Position numbers and translations under genes: made by a program | Source of the DNA: Aphodosoma sp044433285 | GTDB lineage: Bacteria; Bacteroidota; Bacteroidia; Bacteroidales; Paludibacteraceae | Direction of reading: 5' to 3' | Length of the DNA: 14,881 nt | Assembly (NCBI GenBank): GCA_044433285.1 | Contig: JAWXTU010000058.1 | Location: 1 to 14,881 of the forward strand | Notes under the pieces: generated by a model | Told to the model about the DNA's origin: nothing | The model's database searches: none | Seen by the model: the letters and a program-made list of their open reading frames with translations, nothing else | In this document: positions 6,238-13,020 of the stretch, piece after piece | Layout of the letters: the number at the start of each line of letters is the position of its first letter | Position numbering within the stretch: position 1 is the stretch's first letter

Positions 6238-7590
6238 TTATTCCAACTCCTTGCGCATGAAGGTCAATGCCTCACGTACAATTCTTTGAGTCTCTATTTT
6301 TGATGTACATACAAATTCGCACAATGCAAAATCTTCTGGTGCCACCTCATATGCGCCCAACTGCTCCATCTTATCGATGTTTTGTGCAATCATAGCTTTT
6401 ACAAGTTGTTCTGGCATAATATCCATTGGGAATACTCTTTCATACTCTTCGCTCATAATAAAAGCACGTTCGCCACCGCACAAGCGAGCGTCGAATTTAA
6501 ACTCTTTTTTAGGGCAAAGGCATTGAATAAGTTTTGTGATGTATAGGCGAGTAGTAGAGAATTTATTAAATCTAGGCATTGCCCAGCCAATCAATTCATC
6601 TGCCTCATCGCCCTCAGCGATAGCTGTGATTTGAGCTGCATAAGGCGACAAGAAATCACCCTCGTCTACTCTTAAACCAGATAGCACATTACCATTTACT
6701 AAACGGATATTTTCGTCAGTAATGATATTATTTTTCACTATCTCGCTAACTGGTGTGCCGCTCATCACGCTTACATACGCAGGCGATTTTACTTTAGGAC
6801 CAGCCACTGCAATTTTTCTGTTCAAATCCAGTGTGCCAGTAGCAGCATATCTACCAAGTAGCATTACATCTTGTATGTTGATAGTCCACACCACTTCGTC
6901 TTTGTTCACTGGGTTGAGGTGGTTGATCTGCACGCCCACATTTCCTGCAGGGTGTTTGCCCACAAATTCAGTAACCGTTACACCGTTCATATTGCGCAAT
7001 GCAGCGTCGGTAGTTGGTGATACTGAGTAGTATACAGGAGCAATTGTAGTCAGCACTTGCAATCCGAGTTGCACATTAGCCTCTTCGCCTTTCAATACAA
7101 AGTTGTAATCTGTAGCTAGAGGAGCAGAGTCAAATGCCGACACAAAAATAGCTTTCGGACCATTTGCAGGATTTGCAATTACGTCGTATGGACGTTGACG
7201 AAGATACGCGCCAAAACCAGTTGTTAGCATCGCTTCGAGGATAGCCTCTTTGCCCGCTTTCAATTCGATTTTTGGCAACACTTCAGATACTTGTTCGGCA
7301 CTGCGCTCGATAGCCACATACAGCAACTTACGGCGTTCGCCACGTGCAATCTCTTTAACTGTACCGCTTATCGGCGACACAATCTTCAGTTCTGGGTGGT
7401 TTTTATCGAAAAGCACAGGCGATCCAATTTTCACTGTGTCGCCCACTTTTACAGCCACTTTTGGTGTGATACCTTCATAATGGTCAGGCACTATCGCAAC
7501 GATGCTCGATGCAACTGTTGCAGCCAGTTTTTCCTCAGCTGCCCCTGTCATTTGAATGGTTAAACCTTTTTTTAATTTGATTGTTTGCAT
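6238..7590 (-). CDS. nqrA: Na+-translocating NADH:quinone oxidoreductase subunit A
   Basis: The cytoplasmic subunit of Na+-NQR; it contacts NqrB, has been linked to quinone binding and has no redox cofactor of its own. The 450-residue protein starts MQTIKLKKGLTIQMTG, a typical NqrA N-terminus, followed by a barrel-sandwich (biotinyl/lipoyl-like) region with VKVGDTVKIGSPVLF near 47-61 and PISGTVKEIARGERRKLL at 73-90, shared with RnfC. The C-terminal part (CGGERAFIM, then FALCEFVCTSKIETQRIVREAL) matches family ends. It is the first gene of nqrABCDEF. A -7 promoter box lies about 160 bases upstream and leaves a long leader with possible stem-loops. Menaquinone as acceptor is expected for this phylum. 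Confidence 0.95.
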   Translation of the reverse strand: MQTIKLKKGLTIQMTGAAEEKLAATVASSIVAIVPDHYEGITPKVAVKVGDTVKIGSPVLFDKNHPELKIVSPISGTVKEIARGERRKLLYVAIERSAEQVSEVLPKIELKAGKEAILEAMLTTGFGAYLRQRPYDVIANPANGPKAIFVSAFDSAPLATDYNFVLKGEEANVQLGLQVLTTIAPVYYSVSPTTDAALRNMNGVTVTEFVGKHPAGNVGVQINHLNPVNKDEVVWTINIQDVMLLGRYAATGTLDLNRKIAVAGPKVKSPAYVSVMSGTPVSEIVKNNIITDENIRLVNGNVLSGLRVDEGDFLSPYAAQITAIAEGDEADELIGWAMPRFNKFSTTRLYITKLIQCLCPKKEFKFDARLCGGERAFIMSEEYERVFPMDIMPEQLVKAMIAQNIDKMEQLGAYEVAPEDFALCEFVCTSKIETQRIVREALTFMRKELE

Positions 7591-7643
7591 ATTATATAAT
7601 AAAAGTGATAATTATCCTATTCAATTACACACAAAACATTCGC

Positions 7644-7665
7644 CACTATTCTTGTTTTAATAGTG
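7644..7665 (-). promoter_or_regulatory. Inverted repeat in the nqrA leader
   Basis: CACTATT (7644-7650) pairs with AATAGTG (7659-7665) around an eight-base loop. It lies in the predicted 155-base leader of nqrA, with a smaller GCAAG/CTTGC stem (about 7684-7700) on the promoter side. No known riboswitch family was recognised. Confidence 0.35.
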
Positions 7666-7751
7666 TCTGTAATGTGTTGGTTTGCAAGCGTATAACTTGC
7701 GTCGAAAAGTCTTTAAGCCCACCAAAATACTTCGATTTGCTTTTTCGCTTG

Positions 7752-7759
7752 CAAAGGTA
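7752..7759 (-). promoter_or_regulatory. -7 box of the nqr operon promoter (TACCTTTG)
   Basis: The minus strand reads TACCTTTG, an exact TAnnTTTG match, placing the transcript start near 7746 and giving a leader of about 155 bases before nqrA. No clear -33 TTTG was found upstream. Confidence 0.6.
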
Positions 7760-7805
7760 GTAAAATATTTTTAATTATCAGTGTATTATGTTGCCGAAAT
7801 TTAAC

Positions 7806-7813
7806 TATCTTTG
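7806..7813 (+). promoter_or_regulatory. -7 box of the regulator promoter (TATCTTTG)
   Basis: TATCTTTG matches TAnnTTTG exactly and lies within a CTTTGCAAAG palindrome (7809-7818). It would start a transcript near 7819, about 160 bases before the gene at 7980. No -33 element is obvious. Confidence 0.55.
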
Positions 7814-7862
7814 CAAAGTTTTTTTCGCAGGGTAATTTTGAATATTTCCGATATCTAATTTT

Positions 7863-7910
7863 ACTCTATAAATTCAGAAAAATAGAGTGATTTTGCGGAA
7901 AAAATAGAGT
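7863..7910 (+). repeat. ATAGAGT heptamer cluster in the regulator leader
   Basis: ACTCTAT at 7863-7869 is the inverse of ATAGAGT at 7882-7888, and a second direct ATAGAGT follows at 7904-7910. Both direct copies are preceded by a run of A residues. A fourth copy occurs at 8004-8010 inside the start of the gene. Such clustering upstream of a gene for a DNA-binding protein suggests operators, but this is inference. Confidence 0.4.
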
Positions 7911-7979
7911 GGTGTTTTAGTGAGGGGCGTTTTTAGAAGCACCCATAATATAATCAGATAGTAAATAGAATAATCGACG

Positions 7980-9602
7980 ATGCAAAAGGTTGAATCTCAG
8001 AATATAGAGTATAAAGAAGGTTGGCGAGATGAGTATCTAAAATGGGTATGTGGTTTCGCTAATGCGCAGGGTGGTAAAATGTATATTGGTGTTGCTGATA
8101 ACGGTGATGTGATCGGTGTCGGCGAAGCAAAACGTCTAATGGAGGATATACCAAATAAAGTTGTTAATTACCTTGGTGTTGTGGTTGATGTTAATTTGTT
8201 GGTTGAAGATGAAAAGGAGTATCTCGAGATAGATATTCCTCAGAGTACTTTACCAATATCATACAAAGGTGTGTATCACTATCGTTCAGGTGCTACAAAA
8301 CAAGAGCTCAAAGGTGTTGCTTTGCAAAATTTTATTTTGAAAAAGATGAATATGTCGTGGGATAACATAGGTAATGAAGACGCAACAATTGATGATATAA
8401 GCAGAGAGTCGATTGATTATTTTATGCAAAAGTCGATTGCCGCTGGTCGTATGCCTCTTAATCGTATTAATGATACTACAGAGGATATCTTACACAATCT
8501 CAGCTTATTGACAAATGATGGTAAGATAAAAAATGCGGCATTAGTGCTGTTTGGTAAAAAACCATCACGATTTTTCCCTTTATGCGATTTTAGAATAGGT
8601 CGATTTATTGCTAGCGATCACGATTTAATCACCCACGATGTAATTGAGGGTAGCATTATCGAAATGGTTGATAAGGTAGTTGAAGTGCTGAAAACTAAAT
8701 ATTTGTCATCTATTGTTAGTTACAGAGGTATGAATCGTATCGAAACTCTTGAAGTGCCAGAAGATGCTCTGCGTGAGGCGATTTGCAATGCCATATGTCA
8801 TAAAGCATACACTGGTGTTCATATCCAGATGAAGGTCTATAACGACCGAATTGAACTTTGGAACGAAGGTAATTTGCCCGAAGAATTAACAGTCGAATCT
8901 CTCTTTTTGCCTCACAGATCTTATCCTCGTAATAGAAATATTGCAACTACGTTTTATTTAGCTGGTTTTATCGAGTCGTGGGGTAGAGGTATAAATAAAA
9001 TAATAGAGGGTTTCCAATCGTTTGGTCTGAAAGCGCCAAAATTTGAAAATAATGATGGTGGTGTTTTGATAACATTGTATCGTAATAATGTTGTGATGAA
9101 TGATACAATAAATGATACAATAAATGATACAATAAATGATACAATAAATGATACAATAAAATTAAGCGAAAGACAAATTGCAATTTTAAATTTAATAAAA
9201 TCTAATAATAAGGTTAGTTATCTTCAAATATCTGATGCTGTGAGTATTAGTAAGATAACTGTTCGCCGGGAAATTGATCTGTTGCGTAATTTAGGTTTGC
9301 TTAAACGCAGAGGAGAGGGTAGAAGTAGCTCTTGGGTTATTGTAGCAAATGATACAATAAATGAGCACGATAATGAGCACGATAATGAGCACGATAATGA
9401 GCAGATAAAATTGAGCGAAAGACAAATCAAAATATTAATCTCTATCAATAAAAATGGCAATATAACTAGAGGTCAATTGTCAGATGCTTTGTCTGTTAGT
9501 GAGGTTACTGTGAGTCGTGAAATAGATCTGTTGCGTAATTATGGTTTTCTCAAACGTGATGGTAGTAAAAAAGATGGTTCATGGATTGTTATCACAAAAT
9601 GA
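7980..9602 (+). CDS. AlbA_2/GHKL-ATPase transcriptional regulator with two winged-helix modules on repeat linkers
   Basis: A 540-residue protein of the COG2865-type group (predicted transcriptional regulator). Residues about 5-115 form an AlbA_2 (Schlafen-like) domain: NIEYKEGW, then WVCGFANAQGGKMYIGV. Residues about 255-365 look like a GHKL-type ATP-binding domain (HATPase_c_4), with E266/N270/H274 in REAICNAICHKAY and a G1-like DRIELWNEGNLPE. Then come five NDTI repeats (374-393), a winged helix (394-456), a linker NDTI-NEHD-NEHD-NEHD-NEQI (457-476), and a second winged helix (477-540) close in sequence to the first (KLSERQI, TV-REIDLLRN). It ends at TGA 9600-9602, directly in another 12-bp array. 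Codon use is AT-rich, suggesting accessory origin. Its target is unknown; autoregulation is a guess. Confidence 0.85.
   Translation: MQKVESQNIEYKEGWRDEYLKWVCGFANAQGGKMYIGVADNGDVIGVGEAKRLMEDIPNKVVNYLGVVVDVNLLVEDEKEYLEIDIPQSTLPISYKGVYHYRSGATKQELKGVALQNFILKKMNMSWDNIGNEDATIDDISRESIDYFMQKSIAAGRMPLNRINDTTEDILHNLSLLTNDGKIKNAALVLFGKKPSRFFPLCDFRIGRFIASDHDLITHDVIEGSIIEMVDKVVEVLKTKYLSSIVSYRGMNRIETLEVPEDALREAICNAICHKAYTGVHIQMKVYNDRIELWNEGNLPEELTVESLFLPHRSYPRNRNIATTFYLAGFIESWGRGINKIIEGFQSFGLKAPKFENNDGGVLITLYRNNVVMNDTINDTINDTINDTINDTIKLSERQIAILNLIKSNNKVSYLQISDAVSISKITVRREIDLLRNLGLLKRRGEGRSSSWVIVANDTINEHDNEHDNEHDNEQIKLSERQIKILISINKNGNITRGQLSDALSVSEVTVSREIDLLRNYGFLKRDGSKKDGSWIVITK
9099..9158 (+). repeat. Five perfect 12-bp tandem repeats encoding NDTI
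   Basis: AATGATACAATA is repeated five times without a mismatch. Each unit encodes Asn-Asp-Thr-Ile, forming the linker before the first winged-helix module. A unit of 12 bases keeps the reading frame when copies are gained or lost, so linker length can vary without killing the gene. Confidence 0.95.
9348..9407 (+). repeat. 12-bp tandem array encoding NDTI, three NEHD and NEQI
   Basis: Five 12-base units in frame: AATGATACAATA, three copies of AATGAGCACGAT, then AATGAGCAGATA. They form the linker between the two winged helices. The first unit is identical to that of the upstream array, showing shared descent of the two linkers. Confidence 0.92.
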
Positions 9603-9633
9603 ACAGATAAATGAACAGATAAATGAACAGATA
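9598..9633 (+). repeat. Three 12-bp repeats (AATGAACAGATA) across and beyond the regulator stop
   Basis: Three perfect copies of AATGAACAGATA begin two bases before the stop codon and fill the gap to aroQ. In the frame one base ahead of the gene they would encode NEQI three times, then K and a stop (TAA). The regulator stop codon is formed by reading this array out of frame. It looks like a third linker whose following module is absent. Confidence 0.9.
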
Positions 9634-9640
9634 AAATAAT

Positions 9641-10069
9641 ATGCAGATATCAATAATAAACGGTGCAAACCTAAATTTGTTAGGGGTGCGTGAGCCAGAG
9701 AAGTATGGCACAGACAATTTTGATGAGTACCTACAAACTCTCCGTGCAAAATATCCCGATTGCACCATTAATTATTTCCAATCAAATATAGAGGGGGAGA
9801 TTATCAACGAACTTCATTGCGTGGGGTTTACGGCTGATGCAGTGGTGCTTAACGCTGGCGGATACACACATACATCGGTCTCTATTGCCGATGCAGTGGC
9901 AGCAATTAGTGCGCCAGTTATCGAGGTGCATATCACCAATATATATGCTCGAGAGGTGGAACGTCAAACCTCGTTGCTTTCCAAAGCCTGTGTTGGTGTG
10001 ATTTCTGGATTTGGGCTCGACTCTTACCGTTTGGCAATAGAGTCGCTGATAGAGTCGCTGATAAAGTAG
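9641..10069 (+). CDS. aroQ: Type II 3-dehydroquinate dehydratase
   Basis: This enzyme converts 3-dehydroquinate to 3-dehydroshikimate, the third step of the shikimate pathway, in the cytoplasm. The 142-residue length is normal. Family marks are NGANLNLLG (7-15), the catalytic loop with R17 and Y22 (REPEKYG), SNIEGE (48-53), N71 in LNAGGYTHTS, H97 in EVHITN and R104 in YAREVERQTS, and a C-terminal GFGLDSYRLAIESL. The common His in SN-H-EGE is Ile here. It starts seven bases after the last 12-bp repeat unit and 38 bases after the regulator stop, so it is probably co-transcribed with the regulator; no promoter of its own was seen. Its end holds a 12-bp tandem duplication. Confidence 0.95.
   Translation: MQISIINGANLNLLGVREPEKYGTDNFDEYLQTLRAKYPDCTINYFQSNIEGEIINELHCVGFTADAVVLNAGGYTHTSVSIADAVAAISAPVIEVHITNIYAREVERQTSLLSKACVGVISGFGLDSYRLAIESLIESLIK
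10036..10062 (+). repeat. 12-bp tandem duplication at the 3' end of aroQ
   Basis: ATAGAGTCGCTG occurs twice in tandem, followed by a degenerate third copy starting ATAAAGT. It encodes the repeated IESL near the C-terminus, giving AIESLIESLIK. Two ATAGAGT heptamers of the kind seen at 7882-7910 are included, which may be chance. Confidence 0.75.
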
Positions 10070-10319
10070 CGACCAAAAAAAAGAGAAAAATAATAGGAAA
10101 CCACCTGCAAGAAAAACCGAAAACTAGAAATAGTAACTGTTAAATTTCAATAAAAAACAGAGCATCGATTAAACCAACCCAATTTTTTATTGTCATATGA
10201 TGGTTATTGCAAAACAAAACGCGTCACACCGAACCGCGCTAAAACAAACCGCGCCAAAAACAAAAAAATAATATTGGGAGCTTCCTTAAAACTCCTCGAA
10301 TAAAAATCAAAAAAATATA
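10070..10319 (+). other. A-rich spacer between aroQ and the TonB-dependent receptor
   Basis: No gene is visible. The 250 bases are A-rich on the plus strand and contain two AACCGCGC copies 15 bases apart (10232-10239, 10247-10254) within a degenerate direct repeat, plus a weak GGAG/CTCC hairpin (10277-10295) 25 bases before the receptor ATG. There is no exact TAnnTTTG box; TAAATTTC near 10142-10149 is one base off. Confidence 0.5.
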
Positions 10320-12788
10320 ATGATAAAAAAAGCACTCTTCTCATTCGTAGTATTAATGATTTTCCAACTCAATGTAGTTGCAGCAGTAGTAAAAGGTAAA
10401 GTAATAGATTCAGCAAAAGAGCCCCTCGAATTTGTAAATGTAAAAATCACCTCAACCACCAATTTTTCAGATGTTTACGGTTCAATTTCCAATACCTCAG
10501 GGCTCTTTATTGTCGATAAAATACCAGCAGGTAGTTATACAATCGAATTGAGTTTTATGGGCTACAAAACTCAAACCAAAACCATTACCATCAAAGATTT
10601 AAACGAAGAGTTTCGCGCAGGAGTTTTCGTGCTGCAAGAGGATAGCGAAATACTTTCCGAAGTAGAAGTGGTGGGGCAGGCGAGCCAGATGCGCTTTGAT
10701 ATCGACAAAAAAGTGTTCAATGTCGATCAAAATCTAGCGTCGAGCGGTGCATCGGTTAGCGAGATGTTGCAAAATATCCCATCGGTAGAGGTGGATAACG
10801 ACGGTAATATCTCATTGCGCAACAGCAGCAACGTAGAGGTGTGGATCAACGGAAAAGCGAGCGGACTCACATCCGACAACCGCGCCGATATCCTCGAACA
10901 GATGTCAGCAGGCACAATCGAGGCGGTAGAGGTAATCACCAATCCATCTGCAAAATTTAACCCAGAGGGTACGGCTGGTATTATCAATTTAGTGCTCAAA
11001 GAGGACAGAAAACCAGGTTATTATGGTTCGGTTTCGGCTGGTACATCGTGGGTGCCAGGCAATATGCCGGGAGCAAATGCAGGTTTAAATTTCAACTACA
11101 ATAGCTCCAAAGTCGATTTCTATGTCAATTTCGGCACACGCTATATGAACTCCAATGCCAATAGCCAAACCGACAGATATACATTCGAGACAGGTTCTAA
11201 CAAGCTAGATACAATTTCGCTGCTAAATACCAATACATTAGGTTCTAACACGATGCTCGGTATGTTTGCTCGTGCAGGCGTGGATATACACCTTAATAAA
11301 AAGAATACACTCAGTTTCTCGGGTAATGCCCGCTTGCATAGCCATTCGTCGCTCTCCACTGTTACATATTCTCAGCAAGATTGGGATAGCGATGCGCCAT
11401 ACGATTATAGCCGCTTGTCAGATGAGCAACGCAATCGCAATCAATATGGTGGCGGTATCGATTATCTATATAAAATAGACACCAAAGGTTCAGAAATTCG
11501 TTCAAGTATCGAGTATTTCAATAGCACACACTACCATGATAATTACACCGAGCAGACTGGAGATGCAAGTAACTACGAGCAGGTGCAAATCAGCGATGCA
11601 GCGTTTCAAGATATCAAATTCAAACTCGATTATACTCAGAAGTTTAACGACAATATGAAACTAGAGGCGGGGCTTTATGGCTCGTGGGATAATCGCAGCG
11701 ATCCGTCGTACACGTGGAATCTCGAAAATAATGGCGATAGCACCCAAACGCTCTACAACGATTTTATCTACGAAGAGTGGATTACAGCAGCATATGCCAC
11801 ATACGGAGCCAAATTTGGCGCATTCAGTATGTCGCTCGGGTTGCGTGGCGAGTATACCAACCGTAATATCAAAACTCGCGATGCTGCCGATGCCGCATTT
11901 GATGTATATAATGATGACTATTTCGAGGTATATCCTACAGCATTTTTCTCTTACGCTTTTCCTAACGACCACGAGTTGCAAGCCAATTACACTCGTCGCA
12001 TAAGTCGCCCACGTGGGTGGTATGTCAATTCGTTTCGCAACACCAGCGACTCCACCAATATCTCATTCGGTAACCCCTATCTGTTGCCAGAGTTCTCTTC
12101 GTCGATGGAGCTCAACTACATCAAAACGTGGGACAATCACGCAGTTTCGGCATCATTGTATTATCGTGCCACCGAGAATGTGATACAGAGCGTTAAGTTT
12201 ATTGATTCAGAGGGGATAATGAATTCCACTTACGAAAATATCTCCAACAGTCAGTCGGGCGGATTGGAGATTGTGGCAAAAAACAAAGTAGCAAGATTTT
12301 TAAACCTCACCACCACGCTCAACGGTTACTACTCGGCAATGACCGATATCTATTACGATACCGACCTCGACGGAGTAGCCGATCTGCTTTACGAGTCGGC
12401 AAACAGCTTTTCGTGGAGTGCGCGCTTGATGGCGAATTTTATGTTCACTCGCACCTTTTCTGGGCAAATATCAGGCTCTTACAACTCGGCAAAAGTTGTA
12501 GCGCAAGGCACCTCAAAAGGTCAATATGTGGTTGATTTAGGGGTGCGTAAGTCATTTCTCGATCGCAAATTAAATCTCAGTTTCTCTGTGCGTGACTTGT
12601 TCAACTCTCGTTCGTGGGCTACCACCACCGAGGGCGATAATTTCTGGCAATATTCCGAGAACTTCTCTCGCGGCACCAATCTCTCGTTGAGCTTGAGTTA
12701 CAACTTCGGCAATAGCAGCAAAAAAGATCGCCGTAGCGACTCAAGTAGCAGCGATAGCAGCATGGATATGGAGATGGATATGTATTAA
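10320..12788 (+). CDS. TonB-dependent outer-membrane receptor, OMP_b-brl_3 type
   Basis: An 822-residue outer-membrane protein. It starts with a signal peptide (MIKKALFSFVVLMIFQLNVV, cut probably after A22). A carboxypeptidase-D-like beta-sandwich follows at about 24-105 (VKGKVIDSAKEPLEFVNV, then PAGSYTIELSFMGYKT), then a plug domain at about 112-228 (LSEVEVVG, SVSEMLQNIPSVEVDNDGNI, EVITNPSAKFNPEGTAGIIN). A 22-stranded-type beta barrel rich in aromatic strands takes up the rest to about 796. Such receptors import a substrate through a TonB-powered channel; the substrate cannot be told from sequence, and no SusD-like partner is next to it. The last 26 residues after NFG form a Lys/Arg, then Ser/Asp, then Met/Asp/Glu tail. 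A large hairpin follows the stop. Confidence 0.92.
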   Translation: MIKKALFSFVVLMIFQLNVVAAVVKGKVIDSAKEPLEFVNVKITSTTNFSDVYGSISNTSGLFIVDKIPAGSYTIELSFMGYKTQTKTITIKDLNEEFRAGVFVLQEDSEILSEVEVVGQASQMRFDIDKKVFNVDQNLASSGASVSEMLQNIPSVEVDNDGNISLRNSSNVEVWINGKASGLTSDNRADILEQMSAGTIEAVEVITNPSAKFNPEGTAGIINLVLKEDRKPGYYGSVSAGTSWVPGNMPGANAGLNFNYNSSKVDFYVNFGTRYMNSNANSQTDRYTFETGSNKLDTISLLNTNTLGSNTMLGMFARAGVDIHLNKKNTLSFSGNARLHSHSSLSTVTYSQQDWDSDAPYDYSRLSDEQRNRNQYGGGIDYLYKIDTKGSEIRSSIEYFNSTHYHDNYTEQTGDASNYEQVQISDAAFQDIKFKLDYTQKFNDNMKLEAGLYGSWDNRSDPSYTWNLENNGDSTQTLYNDFIYEEWITAAYATYGAKFGAFSMSLGLRGEYTNRNIKTRDAADAAFDVYNDDYFEVYPTAFFSYAFPNDHELQANYTRRISRPRGWYVNSFRNTSDSTNISFGNPYLLPEFSSSMELNYIKTWDNHAVSASLYYRATENVIQSVKFIDSEGIMNSTYENISNSQSGGLEIVAKNKVARFLNLTTTLNGYYSAMTDIYYDTDLDGVADLLYESANSFSWSARLMANFMFTRTFSGQISGSYNSAKVVAQGTSKGQYVVDLGVRKSFLDRKLNLSFSVRDLFNSRSWATTTEGDNFWQYSENFSRGTNLSLSLSYNFGNSSKKDRRSDSSSSDSSMDMEMDMY

Positions 12789-12824
12789 ATCTTTGTTGTG
12801 AATTGTTAAATAACAAAACCCATC

Positions 12825-12891
12825 AAAATCGGCAATATATTGCAGGTTATGGTGCAAAATCCACCTTAACCTGCAATATATTGCCGATTTT
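12825..12891 (+). terminator. 67-bp near-perfect hairpin downstream of the receptor gene, likely terminator
   Basis: A 25-bp perfect stem (12825-12849 with 12867-12891), one T-T mismatch, then four more pairs (GGTG/CACC) around a seven-base loop. Each arm contains the self-complementary GCAATATATTGC. The right arm ends GATTTTT, which could serve as a short U-tract for the plus-strand gene ending 37 bases upstream; the minus strand ends GATTTTG. The stem is longer than most intrinsic terminators, so a small repeat element is an alternative. Confidence 0.6.
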
Positions 12892-12971
12892 TAATAATTC
12901 TCAAATCACCTTAATTAACAATTAATAGTTAAAAAAATATAAATTTAGGCTATTATCTCGCAGATTGTTTG

Positions 12972-12979
12972 TATATTTG
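12972..12979 (+). promoter_or_regulatory. -7 box of the hipBA promoter (TATATTTG)
   Basis: TATATTTG matches TAnnTTTG. A start near 12985 would give a leader of about 136 bases that includes the 7-bp repeat array. The box overlaps an inverted repeat (12974-12991). Confidence 0.55.
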
Positions 12980-12991
12980 CACACTCAAATA
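12974..12991. promoter_or_regulatory. Inverted repeat over the hipBA promoter, putative HipB operator
   Basis: TATTTG (12974-12979) and CAAATA (12986-12991) form perfect six-base arms around six bases, covering the -7 box and the predicted start site. HipB-type antitoxins repress their own operon by binding short palindromes at the promoter. The arms are AT-rich, so the assignment is tentative. Confidence 0.4.
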
Positions 12992-13020
12992 AGTTGTTCG
13001 TTAATAATTAAGAAATAATT

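Larger units (their letters stand above)
7591..7979. other. Divergent intergenic region between nqrA and the ATPase regulator
   Basis: No gene is visible in these 389 bases. It contains a minus-strand -7 box (7752-7759) facing nqrA, a plus-strand -7 box (7806-7813) facing the regulator gene, an inverted repeat in the nqr leader (7644-7665), and a cluster of ATAGAGT heptamers near the regulator start (7863-7910). The two -7 boxes are 46 bases apart and back to back, so the upstream elements of the two promoters overlap. Confidence 0.7.

Noticed and set aside
7591..7750. Known riboswitch in the nqr leader
   Set aside because: No conserved core of any riboswitch I know could be recognised; only simple stems are visible.
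8968..9183. Minus-strand frame with repeated LLYH residues
   Set aside because: It is the antisense reading of the NDTI 12-bp repeats.
10054..10073. GTCGCT/AGCGAC hairpin at the end of aroQ as a terminator
   Set aside because: On the plus strand it is followed by A residues, not T residues, and the stem is only six pairs.
12915..12932. TTAAC/GTTAA inverted repeat upstream of hipBA as an operator
   Set aside because: Arms are short and AT-rich in an AT-rich spacer and lie about 40 bases from the -7 box; the repeat at 12974-12991 is better placed.
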